The notes beneath the pieces are model-generated. The model saw only the letters and a program-made list of their open reading frames with translations. It searched no databases and had not been told where the DNA came from. Below are positions 1 to 10,990 of a stretch of DNA of 64,000 bases, one piece after another; positions within the stretch are counted from its first letter, which is position 1, and each line of letters opens with the position of its first letter. The stretch comes from Parelaphostrongylus tenuis. Taxonomy: Eukaryota; Nematoda; Chromadorea; Rhabditida; Metastrongylidae. The stretch covers positions 1 through 64,000 of the forward strand of contig JAHQIW010003944.1 in the NCBI GenBank assembly GCA_019055375.1, in the 5' to 3' direction. Position numbers and translations under genes: made by a program.

Positions 1-224
1 CTTCATGACGTCGCAAGCATTATGTGATAATAATCAAAACCTGGCACGGATTTAAAACAAAACAGTATCTTGAAAATCGCAGAAAGTGCAGCTCATTCTC
101 TGTTAATCGTGGTCGTAGTGTTGAAGCAATAGAAGCGGGAGCTATTATCGTGCAGCATTTCTCTCTATCAAAACCTCTTTGTGCGATCGCACAATTTTTG
201 ATGGCAGAATTGTTTGTGGCTTAC

Positions 225-958
225 CTATCAGCACGAGGTATATAAATAAAGTTTTTCATCAATGCTTTAACGTCTCCGTCTTCTTCAGAGTCTACGATTC
301 CATTCAGTTCATTCAAAAATACTGTCGTTCGTGTTTTGCTGGAGGGTTTTGGAGCTACTTTTACATTTCGTTTCAGTCCGATCTCTTCCGTGGAGCCCGC
401 TTGAATGGAGTTGAGAAAGGAAGGTAAAGGAGACTTGTGCTGTGCGATAGGTTATGTTAAGGATTCAAATACATTGACAGGCTGAATGCTGATTTGAAGA
501 ATTTGAACAATAATATTATAATAGAAGGTAATTAATAAAACACGGATTTCATAAAAGAGAAGCCATGGACTCCTGGTGGTCCATACCCCTGCAGTGTAAA
601 TGTCATGGAATCCGACTGAACGCTTAAAATGAAGAAGAACAACTATTTTAAAAAGTTTATGCATTCGCGTTACACTTTTATTGTGGCCACTAACCACAAC
701 TCTTTCTAGATTATTCGGCGTCTAGTTGGTACTCATTTGTTCACATGCCAGAATCTTTGTACCGTTCCAAAAAATTCCAAAGGGTAACCACTGCTATTTG
801 ACAGACTCTCTCACTTGACCATAGTTGCTCTGTTAGCTTAGGCATATCTATGCTAGCTTTAACTACTAAATCCAAAAGGTCTCACAAGCGTACTCAAGAA
901 AACGAAAAGCCACTAAGACGGTAAAAGATTTTAGTATTAGCTTTGAATAGACCGTATG
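225..958 (-). CDS. Candidate multi-exon gene, product unknown (partial)
   Basis: Four possible exons chain on the minus strand with agreeing phases: 886-958, 745-865, 544-622 and 225-439. Donors read GTGAGA, GTGAAC, GTGTTT and GTAAGC; acceptors include GCACAG and TTTTAAG. The last exon is the longest, about 71 codons, and is hydrophilic with an acidic run (DSEEDGD). The exon before it contains GYGPPGVHG. Together they give about 160 residues with a hydrophobic, probably helical start and no motif I recognise. The 5' end is not found; after 225 the gene may end in a short exon near the window edge. All splice sites are read by eye, so individual boundaries may be wrong. The 215-bp open exon with a GTAAGC donor is the strongest part. 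Confidence 0.4.
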
Positions 959-1105
959 CTATTTTTCACTTGTTTACAATTTCTCTTCAAACATCGTCAT
1001 AGGCCTTTTAGTGTGTTTCAAGTATTACAACGTCTAACTAACTTTTCCACGACTGCCATAATGCTGGATACCGGTCCTGCTTATTCATCTGGAATGTGGA
1101 CATAC

Positions 1106-1197
1106 CTTCCCTGTACTGAACACATAAAGCCGAGATCCCGAACTTGTGAACACCGCCCAGTTCGGGTCTCAACCAACCCCAGTGCTATCCCCACTTG
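1106..1197 (-). CDS. Possible single exon, unassigned
   Basis: A 92-bp frame lies between an acceptor ending in ATCAG and a donor reading AAG/GTATGTCC. It encodes about 30 residues starting QVGIALGLVE. It could be an upstream exon of the minus-strand model at 225-958, but its phase does not match the next exon, so the link is not supported. Confidence 0.18.
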
Positions 1198-2369
1198 CTG
1201 ATATCTACACATCTTATTGCTAGCTCACCGGAGCGTGAAAGGCTAAATGTGCAAAGTGAACGAATTAGTGTCTAGTCGTTTATGCTGATGGTACTGAAGG
1301 CAGTAGGCATGTGAACTGGTATCCTTATAAAAATTATATCACTGTTATTACCCCAAACAGACATAACGCCCGATTATTAATCTTTTGCGGGATAAACTGC
1401 AAGGGAGCCTAGTATAGATCCCGCCGCTCGTCCTGTCGCGGCGTCTACAAAATCCGCTCGTGAGTTTTTTGTTCACGTGCACCGAAGAGCATGCGCTTTA
1501 TGTGTGGGGCATTTTTGCTTTCCTACCTTCATCCGCACATGGATACTAAGGAAAGCTACAAGGGTAAAATTAGTCATTGGTTCGTGTACCGCTTTTAGTC
1601 GCCTGAGACGTATCTTAGTTTGTTATTAGCTCTCATCTGTCTCTGTATCTTCGCGGGTCTGGCTATTCGCAATGTAAAGTATATGTGTCGTTGCCTCAAG
1701 TCGCTCCTTGTGCAAACCTGGGTCCTAAGCAATTCCGCGTATCTTTGCATTCTCGATTATTCCTATGTTTTGTTTTCACTATCATGTTAATGGTATCTCC
1801 AAATATCAGACTCTCTTAGTCAGTTTTACAACACTCTTAAACAGTTATAATTTATTTGCAGCATGCAATGTATAACAAGATTCCTCTATCAAATTTGATG
1901 CACAAGCACTTATATTGAAAAAATTTTTGCTATATATGCAATATTGTGTTGTTCCGTTGAGATAGCATTAGCTGCTCTTTTCTACTTATCTCAATAGTCT
2001 TATTAGCGTTTCACCAATCGTACTGAATACGATTCGTTATGATATTTCAATCACATTGTACTTACAAATATAGCCTTCAACACATTTCTCATACACAAAT
2101 CCTGACCACATGTTTAGACTTGATATATTGCCTATTGTAGTCTCTTTACGCTGACGCGTGTACGCTAATTAAGTGTGATGTGCAAAGCTCTCAACGCGTT
2201 ATCCATAGCGGGTTAATCCTCGTGGATTTCAGACGGGAATATCATGTCACGTCTTTATGATACTTGCGTAAGTTTTGGCCTTATAACGTAGGTAAAACTG
2301 GTATATATACACACATTGGTTGAACGTTGGTACTTACTTGTGTTTCCTCGAACTGATGTCAGCCTGCAA
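1198..2369. other. Stretch with no firm feature
   Basis: AT-rich sequence. Two weak plus-strand exon-like frames were seen, about 1400-1461 (a GTGAGT donor follows) and about 1600-1794 (a hydrophobic open frame after a TTTTAG acceptor). Neither is strong enough to call. No repeat or RNA gene was recognised. Confidence 0.4.
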
Positions 2370-2627
2370 TTACAGAAGTGATATATTCAGATAGGTTGGT
2401 AGTATGGTAGGTTGTGGTCTGAGTTTAAAAGGTTCCTTCCATGTCTGCCACAATACAGGTTCATTGGCTTCGACAGTATAAAATCTCACAGTGCCTCCGT
2501 AACTGTGTGTTCTCGTGACGACGCTAATAGCGACTTTTCTGCAATGATCTACCTGGCACCGCCTGACATATACGGGCCACCGTAAGTCATTGCATCGCCC
2601 AACATATAATATTTGTACACCTAGCAA
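2370..2627 (-). CDS. Candidate exon or small gene, product unknown
   Basis: An 85-codon open frame with protein-like composition, including the stretch TRTHSYGGTVRFYTVEANEP. A possible 5' boundary is a TTGCTAG acceptor near 2620, and a CAG/GTAGAT donor lies inside the frame near 2550, so it may be one exon or two. Six cysteines and arginines cluster in the first third. No family is recognised and no ATG is needed if the frame is an internal exon. Confidence 0.28.
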   Translation of the reverse strand: MLGVQILYVGRCNDLRWPVYVRRCQVDHCRKVAISVVTRTHSYGGTVRFYTVEANEPVLWQTWKEPFKLRPQPTILPTYLNISLL

Positions 2628-2848
2628 TCAACACTTCTTTTCTATTTTGATACTAACTCACGGTATGGTTCTTCCCGTAGCTGTTGTTTGGACAGAAGTA
2701 GTGAATACAGTCATTTTCTTCTGAAAAGTAATAACAATCACTGATCTTGGCTACATAAACAAGGTCCACCGTGGTACGTCATCGTGCATATGGTCCAATA
2801 TATGCAATTTTTGCACCCCTTGCTCTGCGCCTTCATCATTTCTTTTCA

Positions 2849-2870
2849 GGGGGGGGGGGGGGTGGGGGGG
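2849..2870 (+). repeat. Poly(G) tract
   Basis: Fourteen consecutive G, one T, then seven more G, directly after a TTTTCA pyrimidine stretch. It is one of three guanine runs of 13 or more in the window; the others are at 21987 and 55647. Confidence 0.95.
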
Positions 2871-2952
2871 AAAATCTGTGATGTAAGAAAGGTTGAGACA
2901 GAGTGGTTGTGTTTCGGTTTATAGCGCGGTTATCTCATTCCCCATGCTCCGT

Positions 2953-3213
2953 TCAACCCCTTGTCATACAGTGTGTCAACAGACGAATGCCCTTTGCAAC
3001 GCCCAAATCCAGTGTAGTTCTTAGACACTGCGCAAGAGAATTTGCTGAATCCACTATTCTACGATGTTCAATAATCAGAGGGATGAAGAAAACTGAATTT
3101 CCATGTCTTGTAACGTACAATGGATCCGCACAGCAGACAATTACAAACACACATCGAGCCGGTGAACTGAAGAACAACATGATGAGTATTAGTAACATAT
3201 TTACTTTAACCAT
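2953..3213 (-). CDS. Candidate exon, product unknown
   Basis: A minus-strand frame of 86 codons has a strong acceptor (TTGTTCTTCAG) near 3170, so a plausible exon runs from there to the stop at 2953. It contains YVTRHGNSVFF and LAQCLRTTLDLGVAKG. The opposite strand is open for 109 codons over the same bases, so the coding strand is not certain. The acceptor favours the minus strand. No family is recognised. Confidence 0.25.
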   Translation of the reverse strand: MVKVNMLLILIMLFFSSPARCVFVIVCCADPLYVTRHGNSVFFIPLIIEHRRIVDSANSLAQCLRTTLDLGVAKGIRLLTHCMTRG

Positions 3214-4129
3214 ATTATTCAGATTCGACTAGATACCATGGTTCATTATCGGAGATATTATTTTCCGCTTCATTGAACGTGAGGTAATTGCATTTTTCTG
3301 ATCCTCTTAACTGCAAATCTAAAGTCAAAGCATCATCTGCTAATTCATAGCACAGAAGTTACATGCTTGAAAATTCCACTACATATTACTCCTGTTTCAA
3401 ATTCTTGATTTCCAGATCCGATATATTGTAACGAGGACGTACTACGTATGTTAAGAAACAGATAAATGTCAGGTACATTTAGGAGAGTTCAAAGTGTGGA
3501 TAGAAGCCGTTTTATACTCAAAGGACACTATGCGGTTTGAACACTGTCTTTAAGTATTCGAAAGAAACTTTGTGAAAAATTCCGTGCTACTCCAAGATAT
3601 CCTTCGAGTGACCGCCAATAATTGTTGGAATTATAGTAGTCCTAAGTATTAATGAATTGATTCATGAAGCTTCTAACCGTGGCATGCAAACACACTGTCT
3701 CATTGTACATTCCGTGCAATACGATAGTGCATTCTCAAGATATGTCGCACCCCTACTGAAGAACGAGTATATAATACATACATAATATATTATTTGTCAT
3801 TTCAAACAAGTAACACCAAATTTTTGAAAAAGTGTTTTTGCATTGGTCCATGACAAGTCTTCACTGCTCTCTCAACCTGAACATCTTACGCACTTGTAAA
3901 TATGGCACCTGTTTTTTGTCTCTCTCTCTCTCTCTCTGTAATGCAGTAAGGGGCTGATGCGAGCCCTAAAATAAGTTTGAAGCTTACTGATTATGTGTCA
4001 TCCAGTGCTTTAACTAACGTTAAAACTTTCTGATGAACTGCTGCAAAGTAGATTCTACATTGGTTGATAATGATCTACCAGTGGGAGTAATAATGCTGTC
4101 AACTATTGGCCTGCTCTGAGCTATCAATT
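3214..4129. other. AT-rich stretch, one simple repeat
   Basis: No convincing exon, RNA gene or shared repeat was seen. A (TC)n microsatellite of about nine units lies at 3919-3936. Confidence 0.5.
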
Positions 4130-4840
4130 ATTTTATTAATCTATTAACACAATCAACAGAGACAACACTCCAACGTCGTCTCACCAACCTTTTGCCAACT
4201 ATAAGGAGTCTAGGTTGACCATATTTGCATTGTTGACTAATATCTTATAGGTGTGTCGGCAGCCTACAGGAAGCGTTGGGCGCTAAAGAATAGAAACCAA
4301 ATTTTATGTACCTGAAAGGATCAAAAACTGTCTTACTTTTGTATCGTTCAAGATGGAGCTGGGTCTTGAAAAACGAATTGATCTTGTTAATCACGGCCAC
4401 GATCATGCGCAAGAAGAAATGTGCTAGTGAGCGGCGCACTAAGAATAAATGAACTTAAGGCGATGTCTGGTTGCAGGAAGGATCTGCGACGAAAGTGGTT
4501 TGGCAGTTTACAGCTTGTTGTGTAGAGGTGTAGTCCATGCATACGGAACCATTTACGCGGGAAACTCCATTAGTCTTCAACGTCCGCTATGCTATCAATT
4601 TTTTCCTCACGCGCCACTCGTCTCATGAGTAGGCAAGAGAATTTGTTCTCACCGACAACTCATCCTAAGCAAGTACATAAAGCAAACACTTACATAATAA
4701 GCTGACATAACGAATGGTTTGGAAAAAGTGTCTCAAGTTTAACACATTGTGAGCCATTTACGAGGTCTGTATTATTAGCTCTAATGTGGGCAGGCACCTC
4801 TTGACTTTGAGACCTCATTAGGAGTACGTTGGGCGTTTTT
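4130..4840 (+). repeat. Dispersed repeat family H, copy 1
   Basis: Clearly related to 55225-55905 in the same orientation. Shared blocks are the caacaatcaac and accaacct stretch near 4150-4190, the block around GTATCGTTCAAGATGGAG (4341), the GGAAACTCCATTAGTCTTCAACG block (4559), the caatttttt-tcctcacgcg block, and the GTGAGCCATTTACGAGGTC block near 4750. The short end sequence ACCAACCT..TGCCA also resembles the 3' end of the Penelope-like remnant at 14930-15440. Unlike the second copy, it lacks a clean terminal hairpin and the poly(G) tract. Minus-strand ORFs here, such as 4690-5034, run into the repeat and are not called as genes. Confidence 0.7.
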
Positions 4841-6152
4841 TTGTTCGAGCTATTCCACTTGTTAGAGAGGACCCAACCCAGCACGTATGAAAGAAAAGCG
4901 GTGCACGGCGAAGAGCGTGTTCCTCGTTTCCAGTTGAGAGTATTTTTATTGATCGAATCAATGTCTAAGCGTATGGGTGCAGACTTATATGCTACGGTCG
5001 CATGTGCACATTCAATTCACCAGCACATGTGGTTTAGTCGTGCGTGTGTGATTCAACAAGCTCGAGTAATGCTGATGTTTATATGGCTAACAAGGACCTA
5101 AAACAAGTCTTTTTACAATTTTCATTTAGTGTGCCCAAAATATTACAGATCACCTCGTGAAGGCCTAGATTACTTGCACTAATATGTATTATTGTCTTTG
5201 CTTCTTATGCAAATCGTAAAATAAAAAACGTTCGAATGATAGAGGTGTTTTCTACATATATAATCGCTTCGCTTCTTGTCAAACCGTATAACTTCTGACA
5301 GTATCATTGTAATTGCAAGTAATGTGTGAGTTTTTGTGTGTGTAGAATAATTCTGACCGTACGAAATCCCGTAAGGGTCTTTATTTTGTGTCGTAAGAGT
5401 GGCATCGTTCAAGTTGCACCCTATAAATGAAAATCAAGTCCGGAATTTAAAGAGCCTCTGTCCCACGATGGCCAGCACATGTGAAGACAATCAAACAGTA
5501 CGTAGTAGGTAACAAATCAATGAAATAGATGCTTACACTTCTCGCCTTATCGATATATCGCTGCCAAAAAGCTTTGTTTTACCAGAAAGCTTCATTCAAG
5601 GTTTTGAGATTGTTGCTTTTGTTATACATTGCGTTCCGTAGGAAGCGCATAATCTCAATGTTGTGTCAGTGCAGAGCATTTGTGAACCGTATGGTGTGTC
5701 CAGCGATAGTTTCCAGGTTTCCCTTGTCCACGTTGCGGAAAACCTACCTAAACAAGGTGAAAGCTTCCTTTTCGCCGCTGGGTTTATTCTACTCTCATTA
5801 TACCCTATAGTGGATGTTTCTTAGATCTGCCTAAATGTTAAATTTTCACGAGAGGGTGCGCTGTGTCCGCAGGTGATCGTGACCAATTGGATAGGTTGAC
5901 GTTTTTACTAACACGGACTTGCTTCCCTTGAGACGTGCGTGTTCAACTAAGTTCGCTGTGGGTCCACTTTCCGGGGCAAGAAAGTAATATGGCTTTCATG
6001 TAAACTTACTGAGGCTTTCTTTTGTATTGGAATATGTCCCATTACTTACCTCACCATGGTCACTCAACGAAACTTTATCGTGATTTGCCTGCTTTACAAG
6101 GACGAATTCGGGAGTGATGCACAAAGTGGTCTTGGGGAATCAACCGCTGCGT
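4841..6152. other. Stretch with no firm feature
   Basis: Several open frames of 70-115 codons overlap on both strands (for example minus 4690-5034 and plus 5529-5810), but none has paired splice signals or a recognisable motif. No RNA gene or shared repeat was found. Confidence 0.4.
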
Positions 6153-6409
6153 CTAATAGCTGCGGTGTACAGTAATCACTATTTGTGCATCATCCAAGCA
6201 AACAATCTTTTTTCGTGTTCTCTTCTCATTGCTTGAATTTTCGTGAGCCGGCACCACCACTTGAAGACAGCTGCTTTCGGATGTCCATGCGAAGCTTTTG
6301 TGATCGCAGATCGTGTCGCCCGCTTCATCGTGTATATAGTCCTGCAAGATGCATCCCGACTGATGACTCTGACCATCGGGTCTTCTGCACGACCTTTGGT
6401 GCTCTTGCT
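6153..6409 (-). CDS. Candidate exon, product unknown
   Basis: An 84-codon minus-strand frame with a mixed hydrophilic composition, including DYIHDEAGDTICDHKSF and NEKRTRKKIVCLDDAQ, ending in TAG. Two other frames over the same bases are also open, including a 112-codon plus-strand frame, so the choice rests only on composition. No good acceptor was seen at the upstream end. Confidence 0.2.
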
Positions 6410-6529
6410 TTGTTTATGTCAGTTTCACTTCCTGGACATGGTCAGAACTGTCTTCTTTCTGTTGTACATGTGAGAGTGGCACTATCTGGAGCAGAGTTTA
6501 CTGTGGCTGTGTGTCAGGAGTGAGGGTAC

Positions 6530-7281
6530 CCCTATCACACACATCCTACATATCTTTGAATCCATAGTGTGTGATTCACATTATTAGTAGTGTGCTGGCG
6601 GTGGGGGCTGGCATGCGCTCACATGTGTCACTGTTATTATGGCTCTTCTCGTGACATGGACTGCCTGCGCTAGTAATATATCATCAGTTGTGTGCAGCAG
6701 ACTAGCTGTGTTCATAGCGTTGCAGGTTTCGACGAACTGGCTGTTGTCTGTATTGCGCGTGACATGCCTGACAGCGGGGTCCAAGCATGGGTGGGCGTCG
6801 CTTGTTGTGGCGTGCACTACGAGAGACCGCGCCGTAGTGTTGGACTTAGAGTGAGTGCGCTGAGAGGGGTAAGCTGATGCATGCGTGCTAACATCGCTGT
6901 GTGGAAGGGCCGCCATGACCACACACGTATTGTGTACGGGGCCAGGGCAAAGCCGAGAATGACGTGAACGTGCGCGTCACGGGGAAAAGCAGATGACGCG
7001 CTCGACCGTCGCACGACTACACCGGTCGCCACGGGAGTTGCTCCTATGCCTGCGTTAGTAGACGGAGGAATGTGTAAAAAGGGCATGACACCACAGCTAG
7101 GATGTGACAGCGTGACGCAGTGTGCAAGGAAACGCTTATGAAAAGGTAGTGCGTGTAGCGAGTCAGATGAGAGAAGTAGACCTGTCAGGAGCAAAGACGA
7201 AGTAGCTAGTAGTGGGGTGGTGTGAGGAGGGCACGTGTACAGAAGCAACAGTAGCAGGGAGGTTGAACGAGGACGACAACA
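6530..7281. other. GC-richer, purine/G-T-rich stretch upstream of an ORF pair
   Basis: Visibly richer in G and C than the surroundings, with many TGTG and CACGTG-like words and few A/T runs. A 208-codon minus-strand frame (6817-7443) is open here but is low-complexity (runs of L, S, H and P) and is judged an effect of composition. The stretch could be the 5' flank of the ORF at 7282, but no promoter element is identifiable. Confidence 0.35.
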
Positions 7282-7746
7282 ATGGCGACAGACAAAGAAG
7301 GAAAGAAAAGGCCACAGATAAAGAGAGTGAGAGGGGAACGGACAATCACCTGTCACGACACAAAATGCACACATGTACCAAAAATAAGTGGGCGCAGCGT
7401 TCCCAGGGAAGATCTGTTTCCATATATACGGGAGAGGTATCAATGCAGATGCGACTTAGTCTTCACAACCAGCTGAATGAAATTTGGGTCCGACAACGCA
7501 CTAAACGATGTAGACAAAAAACCAGAACAGAGTGTTCTTAATTTGCAAGTCGAAAATCTTACGCAAGTAGGACTTAATAACCTGGAATTTCTGGTTAATA
7601 TCGTGGATATTCTAACACAAAACGAGGTGCAAAGGTATCTTATGATGCCGAGTTTGATTTTATCTCACACCAGTTTTGCAATTTCACTAATATTCAGTTC
7701 GTTATCTTTCGTGCTGCCACACGTATTTATTTTAAGGAAACGGTGA
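7282..7746 (+). CDS. Candidate ORF pair in one frame, separated by a single TGA
   Basis: From an ATG at 7282 the frame runs 64 codons to a TGA at 7474-7476. The next codon is ATG, and the same frame continues another 89 codons to the TGA at 7744. The first part is basic and has closely spaced Cys and His (TITCHDTKCTHVP, YQCRCDL). The second part is acidic then hydrophobic (LNLQVENLTQVGLNNLEFLV, then a membrane-like SFAISLIFSSLSFVLPHVF). The TGA could be a decay mutation, an intron boundary I cannot place, or readthrough. No family is recognised. GC content is higher at the 5' end than in neighbouring DNA. Confidence 0.28.
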
Positions 7747-8930
7747 GTGATTTGTACTAGGTTAGAGTTTCATCTTTCTCTCAGATCAAGAGTATTCGCC
7801 GATAAGACGTTAGAATAATGTGTCTCGCAAATGTTTTTGATAAGGTGAAGCAGAAAATGTTACGATGAAGGATCACCATATAAAATAGGACCTCCGTGTT
7901 AGCGTGTAAGTGGCAGTTTTACGAATAAGGATTTAATTCAGTTGTGGCATATTAGAAAACAGGAGCATGGTTTTCTCCATTCACGCTGTCGCAAAAAAGG
8001 CTGACCACTGCGAAGACACCTTTACTAAGTCCACCGTGCTACTAATGAGGCAAAAAGGCTGAATCTTGTATTTACCACAGGAGTCAAATTACAGACCTCA
8101 TAAAAGGCTCAAAAATTGCTGTCAAGGTGTTTAACACGTTGACAACTATCTAAGCTGTTATTAGCTCAGACTGCACGACGCGTGTGCGGCGGCGTGAAGG
8201 GCGAGAGTTTTCATTGTTACGCCTTAGAATAGAAATATGTTAACTTGTTTGGTAATCTGAGATGCTGAGGGATAATGTCGTGATCAAGTGACGAACTATA
8301 GCAGAAGAGGCTGCTATAAAAATTTTATAGTCATAGATTGCATGTTCGAAAAATCATTTGTGTCTCAACTGGAAAAGCACACTTGTTGTGAAAGGAAGCA
8401 TATTTCCTGTTGTTATATAACTGCGTTTCTCTCTCTTTCATCTGTTTTTGTATCATTCGATAGCTTGAAATATGTATATTCTTTCACCCAAGTTTTCTCT
8501 GTGAAATATTCTTTTATTTTGCTTTCTGCTAACGAAAAAAGTCAACTGTTCTGCAAGCAAAGTCCGTCTTGGTGAGTATCTTCCTTTTTCCTAGAGATTC
8601 GAGATTTTAGGAGAAAGCATCGTCATTGCTTATGTTAGAGATAGCTTTATCGATGTCTTCTATCATATTTTGATATTTCTGGCAACGAAATTACCTTTAG
8701 TGACGATACAAGTCCACATTTCGATAGAAAACTACCATAACGTCATTGTGGCCGCGGCACTCGTCCGCCCAGCGACGTCGCGTGCCGCGCCAGATTTCAA
8801 CCTCGTTGGTCATCGTGTTTAATTTGAAAGGAGTAACTTAGAAAACAGTCAAGTATACGGTGCATGAAAATCGTTGATCGTGCCGCTAACTAATAGATAT
8901 TCGTGATCACACGACCAATATGTTTTGATA

Positions 8931-10450
8931 TTCTGCCTTTCCGGTGATTAAAACGGTTTTGTATATTCCGTATCGCTATGAATATTAAATACCACTTACG
9001 AACGCTTATTTTCATGCAACTGTGGCAAAAAAATATTATATCAGCTACTGAAAGCAACCTGGGTCCAGTATATAAGCCCGATCAGAGCTATAAGAAACGG
9101 AGTTCCGTTTATATTCGTACAACGCTCAACAGCGTCTATCTTGATCTTCCTCTTTGTTCAACTATTTCATTGAATAAAGCTGTCTAATATCTTTTGTGCT
9201 CTACAGTGAAAAGGATGAATTCAGAGCCACTCACAAACAGCAAGTCTGAAGCTTATATTCCTTCAGTCGCTTGGCAGTTCGTTGAATAGGCATGTATGTG
9301 ACTCGTACTGCTCTTCTCGCTATGCATGATGCTTTATTCATGCTGTTCTCTATACTAACTGAACACATAAAGTGAACATGAGCAGTAGTCTCAATACTCG
9401 TTGGAAACCATTCACATCGCCTTCTTCACCATCACAGCATGGCTACTGCACTTCCTTAAATCTGTATACTATTTACTTTTTCTCTTGCTTTGTTTATCAT
9501 TGTCTCTACTTCTAGAAAAATGGAGTGTATGTTTAGGCGTATATTAAAAGGGTATCATTAGCCTAAAGCAATATGCTGGCATACCGCTTTGACGAGGTGG
9601 TATAGCATTACAGAGTCTCTCTTAGCCTGAAAGCATACTAAAAATGCATTCTTTCCCGAGCAATTGAACACATTTCTTAATCAGTAGTGGATGTAACAAA
9701 AATCATGTAACATTCTCACAGATTTCTTTAACAATAGAAAAAATCTAAATGCAGTCTGCTAAGTTCAATCAATGTCTAAATTCTTATTTTCGCTCTAGGC
9801 AGAATGGCAGTTCTTATAAAGAGTTCATACATATCACTAATCTGACGGCAGTTATGAGGTTTTCCTTGCTCAGCCTTTTTGCCAAAATGATTGGGTACGG
9901 TGCCGTCATTAGACTGGCATCCTTTCTACTCTAAGACGATACTTCTTACATTGATTAAGAAGACGTTGTTGCTTGCACCTCCCATCTCACATTCACCGTT
10001 TGAGTATGACAAACCCACGGCGCTAGTCCCGTCTCACTCCATATCTGATATCGTAGCACGTAACCGAAGCAATTAATCAAATAATTTACTTACCACCATT
10101 CATTCGGCAATCTGCAACTTATGGCAATACTCGCAATGCAACATTATCACATAAAATATATGCTTATAGATATCACGAATAATACGATAATACAATACAA
10201 TCTAGTACAAATACACTAAGCACTTGCAAAACATCTATATGCTGATAATGAACAACAATGATGATCTATAGATGAACCTCAAATGCTAGTGAACTCCGAA
10301 ACACAATACCAAAGAGCTTCTGTGATGTGTCGTGGAAAAAATCAAATCGGTAACCTTCACTCCGATAACTGGCATCACTGACCACTCTGCACCATTAACC
10401 GCTCGTCGACGTGCGAGGCAATGGAGCGGGGCTAACGCCGTGGGGCCTCC
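8931..10450. mobile_element. About 1.5 kb absent from the duplicate copy; probable insertion
   Basis: The matching DNA at about 51880 joins the two flanks directly, so this stretch was either inserted here or lost there. It is AT-rich, with only short open frames and no transposase, tRNA-like head or obvious terminal repeat. The exact ends cannot be fixed because the flanks have diverged. Confidence 0.35.
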
Positions 10451-10765
10451 CTTACCCAAGGGTTAAGTTCGCTATGATATCAATTGGTGTTGGGGCTCAG
10501 TCCTTATACTTCCCATCGCAGTTTGAACTCCAATGTAAAAAATCCGTCGCCTTCTACCAAAGAATTTTGGGATTTAAAACAGAAATGAGGAAACGGAAAA
10601 GATAGGTGCCTAACCCTCCATTTGTCAATTCCACATTGCAGCAAAGTTAAAAGTAAATATATCCTTCTTCGTTTAACTTGCTAGAGTTGACAGCTAAATT
10701 TTGCATTAGATTTTCCGCCTATTCTTTATGGGTGTAGCGAAGGTTTGTAGCCGGTGCCCTAAATT

Positions 10766-10840
10766 GTATGTGGTGGTTCAGTGATAGAATGCTCGCCTGC
10801 CACACGGGTGACCCAGGTTTGATTCCCTGCCAATGCACCA
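10766..10840 (+). tRNA. tRNA-Gly(GCC)-like pseudogene or SINE head
   Basis: The TGGTTCAGTGATAGAATGCTC stretch matches a tRNA-Gly A box and D arm. The anticodon loop CTGCCAC gives GCC, and GGTTTGATTCC is a B box with one C-to-T change. The anticodon stem has an A mismatch and the acceptor 5' strand no longer pairs with CCAATGC. A genomic CCA follows the discriminator A, which suggests the copy came from a processed tRNA. About 110 bp downstream the leader and A-box region recur (10854-10903). Not a functional tRNA gene. Confidence 0.6.
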
Positions 10841-10906
10841 AAATCGTAACGATGGTTTGTAGATGATGCACTAAATTATATGTGGTGGTTCAATGGTTTA
10901 TATTGG

Positions 10907-10990
10907 TTATACCAAACAATAGGATGGAACCAAACAATGGCATGGCATCAAACAATGTGGTAGAAACCAAACAATGTGGTAGAGCCAAGC
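10907..10990 (+). repeat. Short degenerate tandem array of CCAAACAAT-type units
   Basis: Four to five units of roughly 17-20 bp built on accaaacaatgtggtaga, with point changes between units. It lies inside the 1.03-kb insertion. Confidence 0.7.

Noticed and set aside
4690..5034. 115-codon minus-strand open frame
   Set aside because: Runs into dispersed repeat H, overlaps a 90-codon plus-strand frame and has no acceptor or family match.
6817..7443. 208-codon minus-strand ORF, the longest in the window
   Set aside because: Low-complexity composition (runs of L, S, H, P) in a purine-skewed stretch, and a more plausible ATG frame lies on the other strand.
10440..10470. TTACCCAAG resembling part of the nematode SL1 leader
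   Set aside because: Only nine bases match, no SL RNA gene structure (donor, Sm site, stems) follows, and the site is at the edge of a repeat block.
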